Source: Chondrilla cf. caribensis
Taxonomy: Eukaryota > Porifera > Demospongiae > Chondrillida > Chondrillidae
DNA length: 64,000 nucleotides
Direction: 5' to 3'
Assembly: GCA_964020155.1 (NCBI GenBank)
Contig: OZ026560.1
Span: 1 to 64,000 of the forward strand
The translations under genes and the position numbers were made by a program. Under the pieces are notes generated by a model that saw only the letters and a program-made list of their open reading frames with translations, was not told the origin of the DNA and searched no databases. This document shows, piece by piece, positions 1-12,655 of the stretch (the first letter of the stretch is position 1; the number at the start of each line of letters is the position of its first letter).

Positions 1-1653
1 CCTAACCTAACCCTAACCCTAACCCTAACCCTAACCTAACCCTAACCCTAACCCTAACCCTAACCCTAACCCTAACCCTAACCCTAACCCTAACCCTAAC
101 CCTAACCCTAACCCTAACCCTAACCCTAACCCTAACCCTAACCCTAACCCTAACCCTAACCCTAACCCTAACCCTAACCCTAACCCTAACCCTAACCCTA
201 ACCCTAACCCTAACCCTAACCCTAACCCTAACCCTAACCCTAACCCTAACCCTAACCCTAACCCTAACCCTAACCCTAACCCTAACCCTAACCCTAACCC
301 TAACCCTAACCCTAACCCTAACCCTAACCCTAACCCTAACCCTAACCCTAACCCTAACCCTAACCCTAACCCTAACCCTAACCCTAACCCTAACCCTAAC
401 CCTAACCCTAACCCCTAACCCTAACCCCTAACCCTAACCCTAACCCTAACCCTAACCCTAACCCTAACCCTAACCCTAACCCTAACCCTAACCCTAACCC
501 TAACCCTAACCCTAACCCTAACCCTAACCCTAACCCTAACCCTAACCCTAACCCTAACCCTAACCCTAACCCTAACCCTACCCTAACCCTAACCCAACCC
601 TAACCCTAACCCTAACCCTAACCCTAACCCTAACCCTAACCCTAACCCTAACCCTAACCCTAACCCTAACCCTAACCCTAACCCACCCACCCTAACCCTA
701 ACCCTAACCCTAACCCTACCCCTAACCCTAACCCTAACCCTAACCCACACCAACCCCTAACCCTAACCCTAACCCTAACCCTAACCCTAACCCTAACCCT
801 AACCCTAACCCTAACCCTAACCCTAACCCTAACCCTAACCCTAACCCTAACCCTAACCCTAACCCTAACCCAACCCTAACCCTAACCCTAACCCTAACCC
901 TAACCCTAACCCTAACCCTAACCCTAACCCTAACCCTAACCCTAACCCTAACCCTAACCCTAACCCTAACCCTAACCCTAACCCTAACCCTAACCCTAAC
1001 CCTAACCCTAACCCTAACCCTAACCCTAACCCTAACCCTAACCCTAACCCTAACCCTAACCCTAACCCTAACCCTAACCCTAACCCTAACCCTAACCCTA
1101 ACCCTAACCCTAACCCTAACCCTAACCCTAACCCTAACCCTAACCCTAACCCTAACCCTAACCCTAACCCTAACCCTAACCCTAACCCTAACCCTAACCC
1201 TAACCCTAACCCTAACCCTAACCCTAACCCTAACCCTAACCCTAACCCTAACCCTAACCCTAACCCTAACCCTAACCCTAACCCTAACCCTAACCCTAAC
1301 CCTAACCCTAACCCTAACCCTAACCCTAACCCTAACCCTAACCCTAACCCTAACCCTAACCCTAACCCTAACCCTAACCCTAACCCTAACCCTAACCCTA
1401 ACCCTAACCCTAACCCTAACCCTAACCCTAACCCTAACCCTAACCCTAACCCTAACCCTAACCCTAACCCTAACCCTAACCCTAACCCTAACCCTAACCC
1501 TAACCCTAACCCTAACCCTAACCCTAACCCTAACCCTAACCCTAACCCTAACCCTAACCCTAACCCTAACCCTAACCCTAACCCTAACCCTAACCCTAAC
1601 CCTAACCCTAACCCTAACCCTAACCCTAACCCTAACCCTAACCCTAACCCTAA
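1..1653. repeat. Telomere, CCCTAA repeat (TTAGGG type)
   Basis: About 275 tandem CCCTAA units start at base 1. The C-rich strand reads 5' to 3' inward, as expected at the left end of a chromosome. A few degenerate units (about 570-600, 680-690, 715-765, 868-872, and extra-C units near 412-430) interrupt an otherwise perfect array. They could be real variant repeats or long-read errors. The last unit runs directly into the 51-bp repeat at 1654 with no unique sequence between. Confidence 0.98.
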
Positions 1654-4156
1654 ACTTTACCCTCTCATGCCGCTAGGTCTAACCCTAGCAGCCCCGCCCA
1701 CTAAACTTTACCCTCTCATGCCGCTAGGTCTAACCCTAGCAGCCCCGCCCACTAAACTTTACCCTCTCATGCCGCTAGGTCTAACCCTAGCAGCCCCGCC
1801 CACTAAACTTTACCCTCTCATGCCGCTAGGTCTAACCCTAGCAGCCCCGCCCACTAAACTTTACCCTCTCATGCCGCTAGGTCTAACCCTAGCAGCCCCG
1901 CCCACTAAACTTTACCCTCTCATGCCGCTAGGTCTAACCCTAGCAGCCCCGCCCACTAAACTTTACCCTCTCATGCCGCTAGGTCTAACCCTAGCAGCCC
2001 CGCCCACTAAACTTTACCCTCTCATGCCGCTAGGTCTAACCCTAGCAGCCCCGCCCACTAAACTTTACCCTCTCATGCCGCTAGGTCTAACCCTAGCAGC
2101 CCCGCCCACTAAACTTTACCCTCTCATGCCGCTAGGTCTAACCCTAGCAGCCCCGCCCACTAAACTTTACCCTCTCATGCCGCTAGGTCTAACCCTAGCA
2201 GCCCCGCCCACTAAACTTTACCCTCTCATGCCGCTAGGTCTAACCCTAGCAGCCCCGCCCACTAAACTTTACCCTCTCATGCCGCTAGGTCTAACCCTAG
2301 CAGCCCCGCCCACTAAACTTTACCCTCTCATGCCGCTAGGTCTAACCCTAGCAGCCCCGCCCACTAAACTTTACCCTCTCATGCCGCTAGGTCTAACCCT
2401 AGCAGCCCCGCCCACTAAACTTTACCCTCTCATGCCGCTAGGTCTAACCCTAGCAGCCCCGCCCACTAAACTTTACCCTCTCATGCCGCTAGGTCTAACC
2501 CTAGCAGCCCCGCCCACTAAACTTTACCCTCTCATGCCGCTAGGTCTAACCCTAGCAGCCCCGCCCACTAAACTTTACCCTCTCATGCCGCTAGGTCTAA
2601 CCCTAGCAGCCCCGCCCACTAAACTTTACCCTCTCATGCCGCTAGGTCTAACCCTAGCAGCCCCGCCCACTAAACTTTACCCTCTCATGCCGCTAGGTCT
2701 AACCCTAGCAGCCCCGCCCACTAAACTTTACCCTCTCATGCCGCTAGGTCTAACCCTAGCAGCCCCGCCCACTAAACTTTACCCTCTCATGCCGCTAGGT
2801 CTAACCCTAGCAGCCCCGCCCACTAAACTTTACCCTCTCATGCCGCTAGGTCTAACCCTAGCAGCCCCGCCCACTAAACTTTACCCTCTCATGCCGCTAG
2901 GTCTAACCCTAGCAGCCCCGCCCACTAAACTTTACCCTCTCATGCCGCTAGGTCTAACCCTAGCAGCCCCGCCCACTAAACTTTACCCTCTCATGCCGCT
3001 AGGTCTAACCCTAGCAGCCCCGCCCACTAAACTTTACCCTCTCATGCCGCTAGGTCTAACCCTAGCAGCCCCGCCCACTAAACTTTACCCTCTCATGCCG
3101 CTAGGTCTAACCCTAGCAGCCCCGCCCACTAAACTTTACCCTCTCATGCCGCTAGGTCTAACCCTAGCAGCCCCGCCCACTAAACTTTACCCTCTCATGC
3201 CGCTAGGTCTAACCCTAGCAGCCCCGCCCACTAAACTTTACCCTCTCATGCCGCTAGGTCTAACCCTAGCAGCCCCGCCCACTAAACTTTACCCTCTCAT
3301 GCCGCTAGGTCTAACCCTAGCAGCCCCGCCCACTAAACTTTACCCTCTCATGCCGCTAGGTCTAACCCTAGCAGCCCCGCCCACTAAACTTTACCCTCTC
3401 ATGCCGCTAGGTCTAACCCTAGCAGCCCCGCCCACTAAACTTTACCCTCTCATGCCGCTAGGTCTAACCCTAGCAGCCCCGCCCACTAAACTTTACCCTC
3501 TCATGCCGCTAGGTCTAACCCTAGCAGCCCCGCCCACTAAACTTTACCCTCTCATGCCGCTAGGTCTAACCCTAGCAGCCCCGCCCACTAAACTTTACCC
3601 TCTCATGCCGCTAGGTCTAACCCTAGCAGCCCCGCCCACTAAACTTTACCCTCTCATGCCGCTAGGTCTAACCCTAGCAGCCCCGCCCACTAAACTTTAC
3701 CCTCTCATGCCGCTAGGTCTAACCCTAGCAGCCCCGCCCACTAAACTTTACCCTCTCATGCCGCTAGGTCTAACCCTAGCAGCCCCGCCCACTAAACTTT
3801 ACCCTCTCATGCCGCTAGGTCTAACCCTAGCAGCCCCGCCCACTAAACTTTACCCTCTCATGCCGCTAGGTCTAACCCTAGCAGCCCCGCCCACTAAACT
3901 TTACCCTCTCATGCCGCTAGGTCTAACCCTAGCAGCCCCGCCCACTAAACTTTACCCTCTCATGCCGCTAGGTCTAACCCTAGCAGCCCCGCCCACTAAA
4001 CTTTACCCTCTCATGCCGCTAGGTCTAACCCTAGCAGCCCCGCCCACTAAACTTTACCCTCTCATGCCGCTAGGTCTAACCCTAGCAGCCCCGCCCACTA
4101 AACTTTACCCTCTCATGCCGCTAGGTCTAACCCTAGCAGCCCCGCCCACTAAACTT
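1654..4156. repeat. Telomere-adjacent 51-bp tandem repeat, about 49 copies
   Basis: A 51-bp unit containing CATGCCGCTAGG and CTAACCCTAG repeats about 49 times with no difference visible by eye. It abuts the telomere on its left and stops at 4156, where the unit breaks off after AAACTT. Each unit carries an internal telomere-like CTAACCCTA. Because 51 is a multiple of three, one frame stays open for 859 codons from the ATG at 1667. That frame is a by-product of the repeat period and not a gene. Confidence 0.97.
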
Positions 4157-4614
4157 AACACTATAATGCTGATAAGGCTAGCCGCTGTCGATTCTCAATT
4201 CACAATTCCCCTTGCAGGAATTCCAGCAGTTGAACTTCTAAAATAATCTTTTTGATTTCACTTGTGGTTTCTAAAATAAGGAAAAACTGATAAGCATTTT
4301 TTGGCTCTAACACTGATCCAATCTTTCCAAAACTTTTAGCACTCATAACTTACCTAGAACTGCAGGTTATGGACTGGTTACAAATATCTTGATGCATTTC
4401 ATGTGGGTGTTAGGAAAAAGGGTTTGAGTTAAGGGTTGAATTTCAATCCTTCAAGACTTCAGACCAACCCCCATGTGCGGAGGATGTAAGGATCAAGCAT
4501 CTAAGCCAAAGTACAGATTCCTTCCAATGCATTTAAATCTACCTTGTAGGAAATCTTCAAATTTGCACCTAACTACACATATATATAAATATATATATAT
4601 ATGAATACAAAAGT
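4157..4614. other. Unique linker with AT microsatellite
   Basis: Non-repetitive, AT-rich sequence lies between the 51-bp array and the first Sat347 copy. It holds an AT dinucleotide tract at about 4578-4602. No coding sequence or RNA gene is apparent. Confidence 0.6.
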
Positions 4615-7600
4615 ATACACATTTTTAAATGTGGCACAAGGTCACTGAAGAGAATTTTTGGTCGACATCAAAATGCATCTTTTTTGCTATCAGAAGGACC
4701 GTACTAGGTCCCGGAGTGTTACTATGCATTTGGATTAGAACTATGATGCATCACGTGCACACAGGAGAGGCCGTGGTGACAACTTAAACAATTGACATCT
4801 TTTGGCTTGTCACCACGAGGATTATAGCGCACTCAGGACAATCAGAATGCTTACCAAATTGTATTGGTGAGTTAGGCATGGACACTAGGTAGCCCTTGGT
4901 GACCAGAAAAGAAATATCAAATTGCTTAGGTGATCACCACAAGGTGTAATACACTTATATATGAATCTACATACAAAGTATATACATTGGCAATAGGGGG
5001 AAATTTTGGTCGACATCAAAATGCAACTTTTTGCTATCAGAAGGTAGCTACCAGGTCCAGGAGTGTGTCTGTGCATTTGGATTTGACCTATGATGCATCA
5101 CGTGCACACAGGAGAGGCCGTGGTGACAAGACCAAAAATTGACATTTTTTGGGCTTGTCACCACGAGGCTTATAGCGCACTCAGGACAATCAGAATGCTT
5201 ACCAAATTGTATTGGTGAGTTAGGCATGGACACTAGGTAGCCCTTGATGACCAGCAAAGAAATCTCAAATTGCTTAGGTGATCACCCAAGGCGTAATACA
5301 CGCATATATGAATCTACATACAAAGTATATACATTGGCAATGGGGGGAAATTTTGGTCGACATCAAAATGCAACTTTTTGCTATCAGAAGGTAGCTACCA
5401 GGTCCAGGAGTGTGTTTGTGCATTTGGATTTGAGCTATGATGCATCACGTGCACACAGGAGAGGCCGTGGTGACAAGACCAAAAATTGACATTTTTTGGG
5501 CTTGTCACCACGAGGCTTATAGCGCACTCAGGACAATCAGAATGCTTACCAAATTGTGTTGGTGAGTTAGGCATGGACACTAGGTAGCCCTTGATGACCA
5601 GCAAAGAAATATCAAATTGCTTAGGTGATCACCCAAGGCGTAATACACGCATATATGAATCTACATACAAAGTATATACATTGGCAATGGGGGGAAATTT
5701 TGGTCGACATCAAAATGCAACTTTTTGCTATCAGAAGGTAGCTACCAGGTCCAGGAGTGTGTTTGTGCATTTGGATTTGAGCTATGATACATCACGTGCA
5801 CACAGGAGAGGCCGTGGTGACAAGACCAAAAATTGACATTTTTTGGGTTTGTCACCACGAGGCTTATAGCGCACTCAGGACAATCAGAATGCTTACCAAA
5901 TTGTGTTGGTGAGTTAGGCATGGACACTAGGTAGCCCTTGGTGACCAGCAAAGAAATATCAAATTGCTTAGGTGATCACCACAAGGCGTAATACACGCAT
6001 ATATGAATCTACATACAAAGTATATACATTGGCAATGGGGGGAAATTTTGGTCGACATCAAAATGCATCCTTTTTGCTATCAGAAGGTAGCTACCAGGTC
6101 CAGGAGTGTGTCTGTGCATTTGGATTTCAGCTATGATGCATCACGTGCACACAGGAGAGGCCGTGGTGACAAGACCAAAAATTGACATTTTTTGGGCTTG
6201 TCACCACGAGGCTTATAGCGCACTCAGGACAATCAGAATGCTTACCAAATTGTATTGGTGAGTTAGGCATGGACACTAGGTATCCCTTGATGACCAGAAA
6301 AGAAATCTCAAATTGCTTAGGTGATCACCACAAGGCGTAATACACTTATATATGAATCTACATACAAAGTATATACATTGGCAATGGGGGGAAATTTTGG
6401 TCGACATCAAAATGCAACTTTTTGCTATCAGAAGGTAGCTACCAGGTCCAGGAGTGTGTTTGTGCATTTGGATTTGAGCTATGATACATCACGTGCACAC
6501 AGGAGAGGCCGTGGTGACAAGACCAAAAATTGACATTTTTTGGGTTTGTCACCACGAGGCTTATAGCGCACTCAGGACAATCAGAATGCTTACCAAATTG
6601 TGTTGGTGAGTTAGGCATGGACACTAGGTAGCCCTTGGTGACCAGCAAAGAAATATCAAATTGCTTAGGTGATCACCACAAGGCGTAATACACGCATATA
6701 TGAATCTACATACAAAGTATATACATTGGTAATGGGGGGAAATTTTGGTCGACATCAAAATGCAACTGTTTGCTATCAGAAGGTAGCTACCAGGTCCAGG
6801 AGTGTGTCTGTGCATTCCGATTTGAGCTATGATGCATCACGTGCACACAGGAGAGGCCGTGGTGACAAGACAAAAAATTGACATTTTTTGGGCTTGTCAC
6901 CACGAGGCTTATAGCGCACTCAGGACAATCAGAATGCTTACCAAATTGTGTTGGTGAGTTAGGCATGGACACTAGGTAGCCCTTGGTGACCAGCAAAGAA
7001 ATATCAAATTGCTTAGGTGATCACCCAAGGCGTAATACACGCATATATGAATCTACATACAAAGTATATACATTGGCAATAGGGGGAAATTTTGGTCGAC
7101 ATCAAAATGCAACTTTTTGCTATCAGAAGGTAGCTACTAGGTCCAGGAGTGTGTTTGTGCATTTGGATTTGAGCTATGATGCATCACGTGCACACAGGAG
7201 AGGCCGTGGTGACAAGACCAAAAATTGACATTTTTTGGGCTTGTCACCACGAGGCTTATAGCGCACTCAGGACAATCAGAATGCTTACCAAATTGTATTG
7301 GTGAGTTAGGCATGGACACTAGGTATCCCTTGATGACCAGAAAAGAAATCTCAAATTGCTTAGGTGATCACCACAAGGCGTAATACACTTATATATGAAT
7401 CTACATACAAAGTATATACATTGGCAATGGGGGGAAATTTTGGTCGACATCAAAATGCAACTTTTTGCTATCAGAAGGTAGCTACCAGGTCCAGGAGTGT
7501 GTTTGTGCATTTGGATTTGAGCTATGATACATCACGTGCACACAGGAGAGGCCGTGGTGACAAGACCAAAAATTGACATTTTTTGGGTTTGTCACCACGA

Positions 7601-8395
7601 GGCTTATAGCGCACTCAGGACAATCAGAATGCTTACCAAATTGTGTTGGTGAGTTAGGCATGGACACTAGGTAGCCCTTGGTGACCAGCAAAGAAATATC
7701 AAATTGCTTAGGTGATCACCACAAGGCGTAATACACGCATATATGAATCTACATACAAAGTATATACATTGGTAATGGGGGGAAATTTTGGTCGACATCA
7801 AAATGCAACTTTTTGCTATCAGAAGGTAGCTACCAGGTCCAGGAGTGTGTCTGTGCATTTGGATTTGAGCTATGATGCATCACGTGCACACAGGAGAGGC
7901 CGTGGTGACAAGACAAAAAATTGACATTTTTTTGTTTGTCACCACGAGGCTTATAGAGCACTCAGGACAATCAGAATGCTTACCAAATTGTGTTGGTGAG
8001 TTAGGCATGGACACTAGGTAGCCCTTGGTGACCAGCAAAGAAATATCAAATTGCTTAGGTGATCACCCAAGGCGTAATACACGCATATATGAATCTACAT
8101 TCAAAGTATATACATTGGCAATAGGGGGAAATTTTGGTCGACATCAAAATGCAACTTTTTGCTATCAGAAGGTAGCTACCAGGTCCAGGAGTGTGTCTGT
8201 GCATTCGGATTTGACCTATGATGCATCACGTGCACACAGGAGAGGCCGTGGTGACAAGACCAAATATTGACATTTTTTTGCTTGTCACCACGAGGCTTAT
8301 AGTGCACTCAGGACAATCAGAATGCTTACCAAATTGTGTTGGTGAGTTAGGCATGGACACTAGGTAGCCCTTGGTGACCAGACAAGAAATTGTTA
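4615..8395. repeat. Sat347 satellite array 1 (about 11 monomers)
   Basis: Tandem monomers of 347-348 bp; the first is more diverged than the rest. Recognisable blocks in each monomer are the palindromes GGTGATCACC, GGTAGCTACC and GATGCATC, an E-box-like CACGTG, and a long hairpin. In the hairpin CGTGGTGACAAG pairs with CTTGTCACCACG, followed after one mismatch by CCAAAAA with TTTTTTGG around a loop of about six bases. The open frames of 60-81 codons in each monomer start at GTG or TTG and merely repeat with the satellite. Confidence 0.95.
6281..8366. repeat. Sat347 trimeric higher-order repeat, two copies of about 1043 bp
   Basis: Monomer-specific variants recur every three monomers. GGTATCCCTTGATGACC appears at about 6281 and again at about 7324, and the variant GGGTTTGTCACC at about 6541 and 7584. 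The second copy is slightly diverged at its right end, near 7925-7935. Confidence 0.8.
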
Positions 8396-9544
8396 CTCGA
8401 TACTCTCCTATACTCTCCCATACATTAAAAAAATTGAAAAAATATTTAGCACCTTCCAATGTAACTAAAGTTAAGGGGCACCTATTGAGATGGGAATTGT
8501 TTCAAAAGTTAGCTCACGTCCTCTGCTAGGTCTGTCTGAAATATCAAATTGACACGCCCCCTCCCCCATGAGCTATGGAAAAAGGTGCTTAGCGTTTTAT
8601 CTCCTATACTCTCCCATACATTGATAAAATATTAAGCACCTTCCAATGTAGCTGGGGTTACGTGTCATCTATTGAGATGGGAATTGTTTCACAAGTTAGT
8701 TTACGTCCCTGCCTAGATCTGTCTGAAATATCAAGTTGACACGCCCCCTCACCCATGAGATATGAAAAAAGGTGCTTAGCGTTTTATCTCCTATACTCTC
8801 CCATACATTGAAAAAATATTAAGCACCTTCCAATGTAACTGGAGTTACGGGTCACCTATTGAGATGGGAATTGTTTCAGAAGTTAGTTTACGCCCCTAGC
8901 TAGGTCTGTCTAAAATATCAAGTTGACACTCCCCTTTCTAATGAGCCCTTGGTGACCAGACAAGAAATCGTTACTCGATACGCGTTTTATCTCCTATACT
9001 CTCCCATACATTGAAAAAAAATATTAAGCACCTTCCAATGTAGTTGGAGTTACGGGTCACCTATTGAGATGGGAATTGTTTCAAAAATTAGTTCACGTCC
9101 CTAGCTAGGTCTGTTTAAATTATCAAGTTGACACGCCCCCTCCCCCATGAGCTATGCAAAAAGGTGCTTAGCGTTTTATCTCCTATACTCTCCCATACAT
9201 TGAAAAAATATTAAGCACCTTCCAATGTAGTTGGAGTTACGGGTCACCTATTGAGATGGGAATTATTTCAGAAGTTAGTTCACGTCCCTAGCTAGGTCTG
9301 TCTAAAATATCAAGTTTACACGCCCCCTCCCCCATGAGCTATGAAAAAAGGTGCTTAGCGTTTTATCTCCTATACTCTCCCATACATTGAAAAAATATTA
9401 AGCACCTTCCAATGTAACTGGAGTTAAGGGTCACCTATTGAGATGGGAATTGTTTCAAAAGTTAGTTCACATCCCCAGCTAGGTCTGTCTAAAATATCAA
9501 GTTGACATGCCCCCTCTCTCACAAGCTATGCAAAAAGGTGCTTA
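8396..9544 (+). repeat. Sat188 satellite array 1 (about 6 monomers)
   Basis: A second tandem family has a period of about 187-189 bp. It is marked by TATACTCTCCCATACATTG, AAGCACCTTCCAATGTA, CACCTATTGAGATGGGAATT and CGCCCCCTCCCCCATGAGC. The block enters from Sat347 through GGTGACCAGACAAGAAAT and exits through GGTGCTTAGTCGACAATTG back into Sat347. The same exit junction is seen near 12340. Confidence 0.92.
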
Positions 9545-10164
9545 GTCGACAATTGACATTTTTTGGCTTGTCACCACGAGGCTTAGAATGCACTCAGGAC
9601 AATCAGAATGTTTCCGAAATTGTGTTGGAGAGTTTGGTATGGACACTGGGTAGCCCTTGGTGACCAGCAAAGAAATATCAAATTGCTTAGGTGATCACCA
9701 AAAGGCGTATTACACACATATATGAATGTACATACAAAGTATATACATTCTATTATATGTGGCACTGGGGGGAAATTTTGGTCCACATCAAAATGCATCC
9801 TTTTTGCTATCAGAAGGTAGCTACCAGGTCCAGGAGTGTGTCTGTGCATTTGGATTTCAGCTATGATGCATCACGTGCACACAGGAGAGGCCGTGGTGAC
9901 AAGACCAAAAATTGACATTTTTTGGGCTTGTCACCACGAGGCTTATAGCGCACTCAGGACAATCAGAATGCTTACCAAATTGTGTTGGTGAGTTAGGCAT
10001 GGACACTAGGTAGCCCTAGGGGGAAATTTTGGTCGACATCAAAATGCAACTTTTTGCTATCAGAAGGTAGCTACCAGGTCCAGGAGTGTGTCTGTGCATT
10101 TGGATTTGAGCTATGATGCATCACGTGCACACAGGAGAGGCCGTGGTGACAAGACCAAAAATTG
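9545..10164. repeat. Sat347 satellite, two to three partial monomers
   Basis: These are Sat347 monomers. The first is the longer form of about 360 bp, with TATTATATGTGGCACTGG inserted before GGGGAAATTTTGG. The second lacks its middle: at about 10015 the TAGCCCT block joins directly to GGGGGAAATTTTGG. The third is cut at about 10165 by the inverted Sat188 block. Confidence 0.9.
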
Positions 10165-10465
10165 ATATTTCCCATCTCAATAGGTGCCCCGTAACTCCAA
10201 CTACATTGGAAGGTGCTTAATATTTTTTCAATGTATGGGAGAGTATAGGAGATAAAATGCTAAGCACCTTTTTGCATAGCTCATGGGGGAGGGGGCGTGT
10301 CAACTTGATAATTTAGACAGACCTAGCTAGAGACGTGAACTAACTTCTGAAACAATTCCCATCTCAATAGGTGACCCTTAACTTCAGTTACATTGGAAGG
10401 TGCTTAATATTTTTTCAATTTTTTCAATGTATGGGAGAGTATCGAGTAACAATTTCTTGAAAAAA
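10165..10465 (-). repeat. Inverted Sat188 block
   Basis: This is Sat188 sequence in reverse orientation (for example TTCCCATCTCAATAGGTG and CAATGTATGGGAGAGTAT). It forms the left arm of a large imperfect palindrome whose right arm begins near 10490. The central spacer of about 25 bp carries a Sat347 fragment (CCCTTGGTGACCAG). Confidence 0.9.
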
Positions 10466-10489
10466 CCCTAGCCCTTGGTGACCAGACAA

Positions 10490-12345
10490 GAAATTGTTAC
10501 TCGATACTCTCCCATACATTGAAAAAATTGAAAAAATATTAAGCACCTTCCAATGTAACTGAAGTTAAGGGGCACCTATTGAGATGGGAATTGTTTCAGA
10601 AGTTAGTTCACGTCCCTAGCTAGGTCTGTCTAAAATATCAAGTTGACACACCCCCTCCCCCATGAGCTATGCAAAAAGGTGCTTAGCGTTTTATCTCCTA
10701 TACTCTCCCATACATTGAAAAAATATTAAGCACCTTCCAATGTAGTTGGAGTTACGGGGCACCTATTGAGATGGGAATTGTTTCAGAAGTTAGTTCACGT
10801 CCCCTGCTAGGTCTGTCTGAAATATCAAATTGACACGCCCCCTCCCCCATGAGCTATGCAAAAAGGTGCTTAGCGTTTTATCTCCCATACTCTCCCATAC
10901 ATTGATAAAATATTAAGCACCTTCCAATGTAACTGGAGTTACGAGTCACCTATTGAGATGGGAATTGTTTCAGAAGTTAGTTCACGTCCCCTGCTAGGTC
11001 TGTCTGAAATATCAAATTGATACGCCCCCTCCCCCATGAGCTATGCAAAAAGGTGCTTAGCGTTTTATCTCCTATACTCTCCCATACATTGATAAAATAT
11101 TAAGCACCTTCCAATGTAGCTGGGGTTACGGGTCACCTATTGAGATGGCAATTGTTTCAGAAGTTAGTTCACGTCCCCAGCTAGGTCTGTCTAAAATATC
11201 AAGTTGACACGCCCCCTCCCCCATGAGCTATGCAAAAAGGTGCTTAGCGTTTTATCTCCTATACTCTCCCATACATTGAAAAAATATTAAGCACCTTCCA
11301 ATGTAGTTGGAGTTACGGGGCACCTATTGAGATGGGAATTGTTTCAGAAGTTAGTTCACGTCCCCAGCTAGGTCTGTCTAAAATATCAAGTTGACATGCC
11401 CCCTCTCTCACGACCTATGCAAAAAGGTGCTTAGCATTTTATCTCCTATACTCACGCCCCCTCCCCCATGAGCTTGTCACCTATTGAGATGGGAATTATT
11501 TCAGAAGTTAGTTCACGTCCCTAGCTAGGTCTGTCTAAAATATCAAGTTGACACGCCCCCTCTCTAATGAGCTATGAGAAAAGGTGCTTAGCATTTTATC
11601 TCCTATACTCTCCCATACATTGAAAAAATATTAAACACCTTCCAATGTAACTGGAGTTACGGGTCACCTATTGAGATGGGAATTGTTTCAGAAGTTAGTT
11701 CACGTCCCTAGCTAGGTCTGTCTAAAATATCAAGTTGACACGCCCCTCTCTAATGAGCTATGAAAAAAGGTGCTTAGCGTTTTATCTCCTATACTCTCCC
11801 ATACATTGAAAAAATATTAAACACCTTCCAATGTAACTGGAGTTACGGGTCACCTATTGAGATGGGAATTGTTTCAGAAGTTAGTTCACGTCCCTAGCTA
11901 GATCTGTCTAAAATATCAAGTTGACACACCCCCTCTCTAATGAGCTATGAAAAAAGGTGCTTAGCGTTTTATCTCCTATACTCTCCCATACATTGAAAAA
12001 AAATATTAAGCACCTTCCAATGTAACTGGAGTTACGGGTCACCTATTGAGATGGGAATTGTTTCAAAAGTTAGTTCACATCCCCAGCTAGGTCTGTCTGA
12101 AATATCAAGTTGACATGCCCCCTCCCCCATGAATTATGCAAAAAGGTGCTTAGCGTTTTCTCTCCTATACTCTCCCATACATTGAAAAAATATTAAGCAC
12201 CTTCCAATGTAACTGGAGTTACGGGTCACCTATTGAGATGGAAATTGCTTCAGTGGTTAGTTCACGTCCCTGCCTAGGTCTGTCTGAAATATCAAGTTAA
12301 CATGCCCCCTCTCTCACAAGCTATGCAAAAAGGTGCTTAGTCGAC
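10490..12345 (+). repeat. Sat188 satellite array 2 (about 10 monomers)
   Basis: Direct Sat188 monomers with the same markers as array 1. One monomer is rearranged near 11450-11480, where a CTCCCCCATGAGCT block is joined out of order. The array ends at the same GGTGCTTAGTCGACAATTG junction into Sat347 as array 1. Confidence 0.92.
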
Positions 12346-12655
12346 AATTGAAATTTTTTGGCTTGTCACCACGAGGCTTATAGCGCACTCAGGACAATCA
12401 GATTGCATACGAAATTGTGTTGGTGAGTTTGGTATGGACACTGGGTAGCCCTTGGTGAACAGAAAAGAAATCTCAAATTGCTTAGGTGATCACCACAAGG
12501 CGTATTACACGCATATATGAATGTACATACAAAGTATATACATTCTATTATATGTGGCACTGGGGGGAAATTTTGGTCCACATCAAAATGCATCTTTTTT
12601 GTTATCAGAATGACTGTACTAGGTCAAGGAGTGTGTCTGTGCATTCGTATTTCTC
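12346..12655. repeat. Single Sat347 monomer, long form
   Basis: One diverged Sat347 monomer of the longer TATTATATGTGGCAC type lies between Sat188 array 2 and the duplicated block. Its right end, from about 12590, is already part of the 2.16-kb duplication. Confidence 0.85.

Noticed and set aside
1667..4246. 859-codon open frame across the 51-bp repeat
   Set aside because: The frame stays open only because the unit length is a multiple of three. The protein would be pure 17-residue repeats with no signal or domain, and the DNA is telomere-adjacent satellite.
4930..8270. Recurring 60-81-codon frames in Sat347 monomers on both strands
   Set aside because: They repeat with every monomer, mostly start at GTG or TTG rather than ATG, and vary at first and second codon positions as freely as the rest. 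They are satellite by-products.
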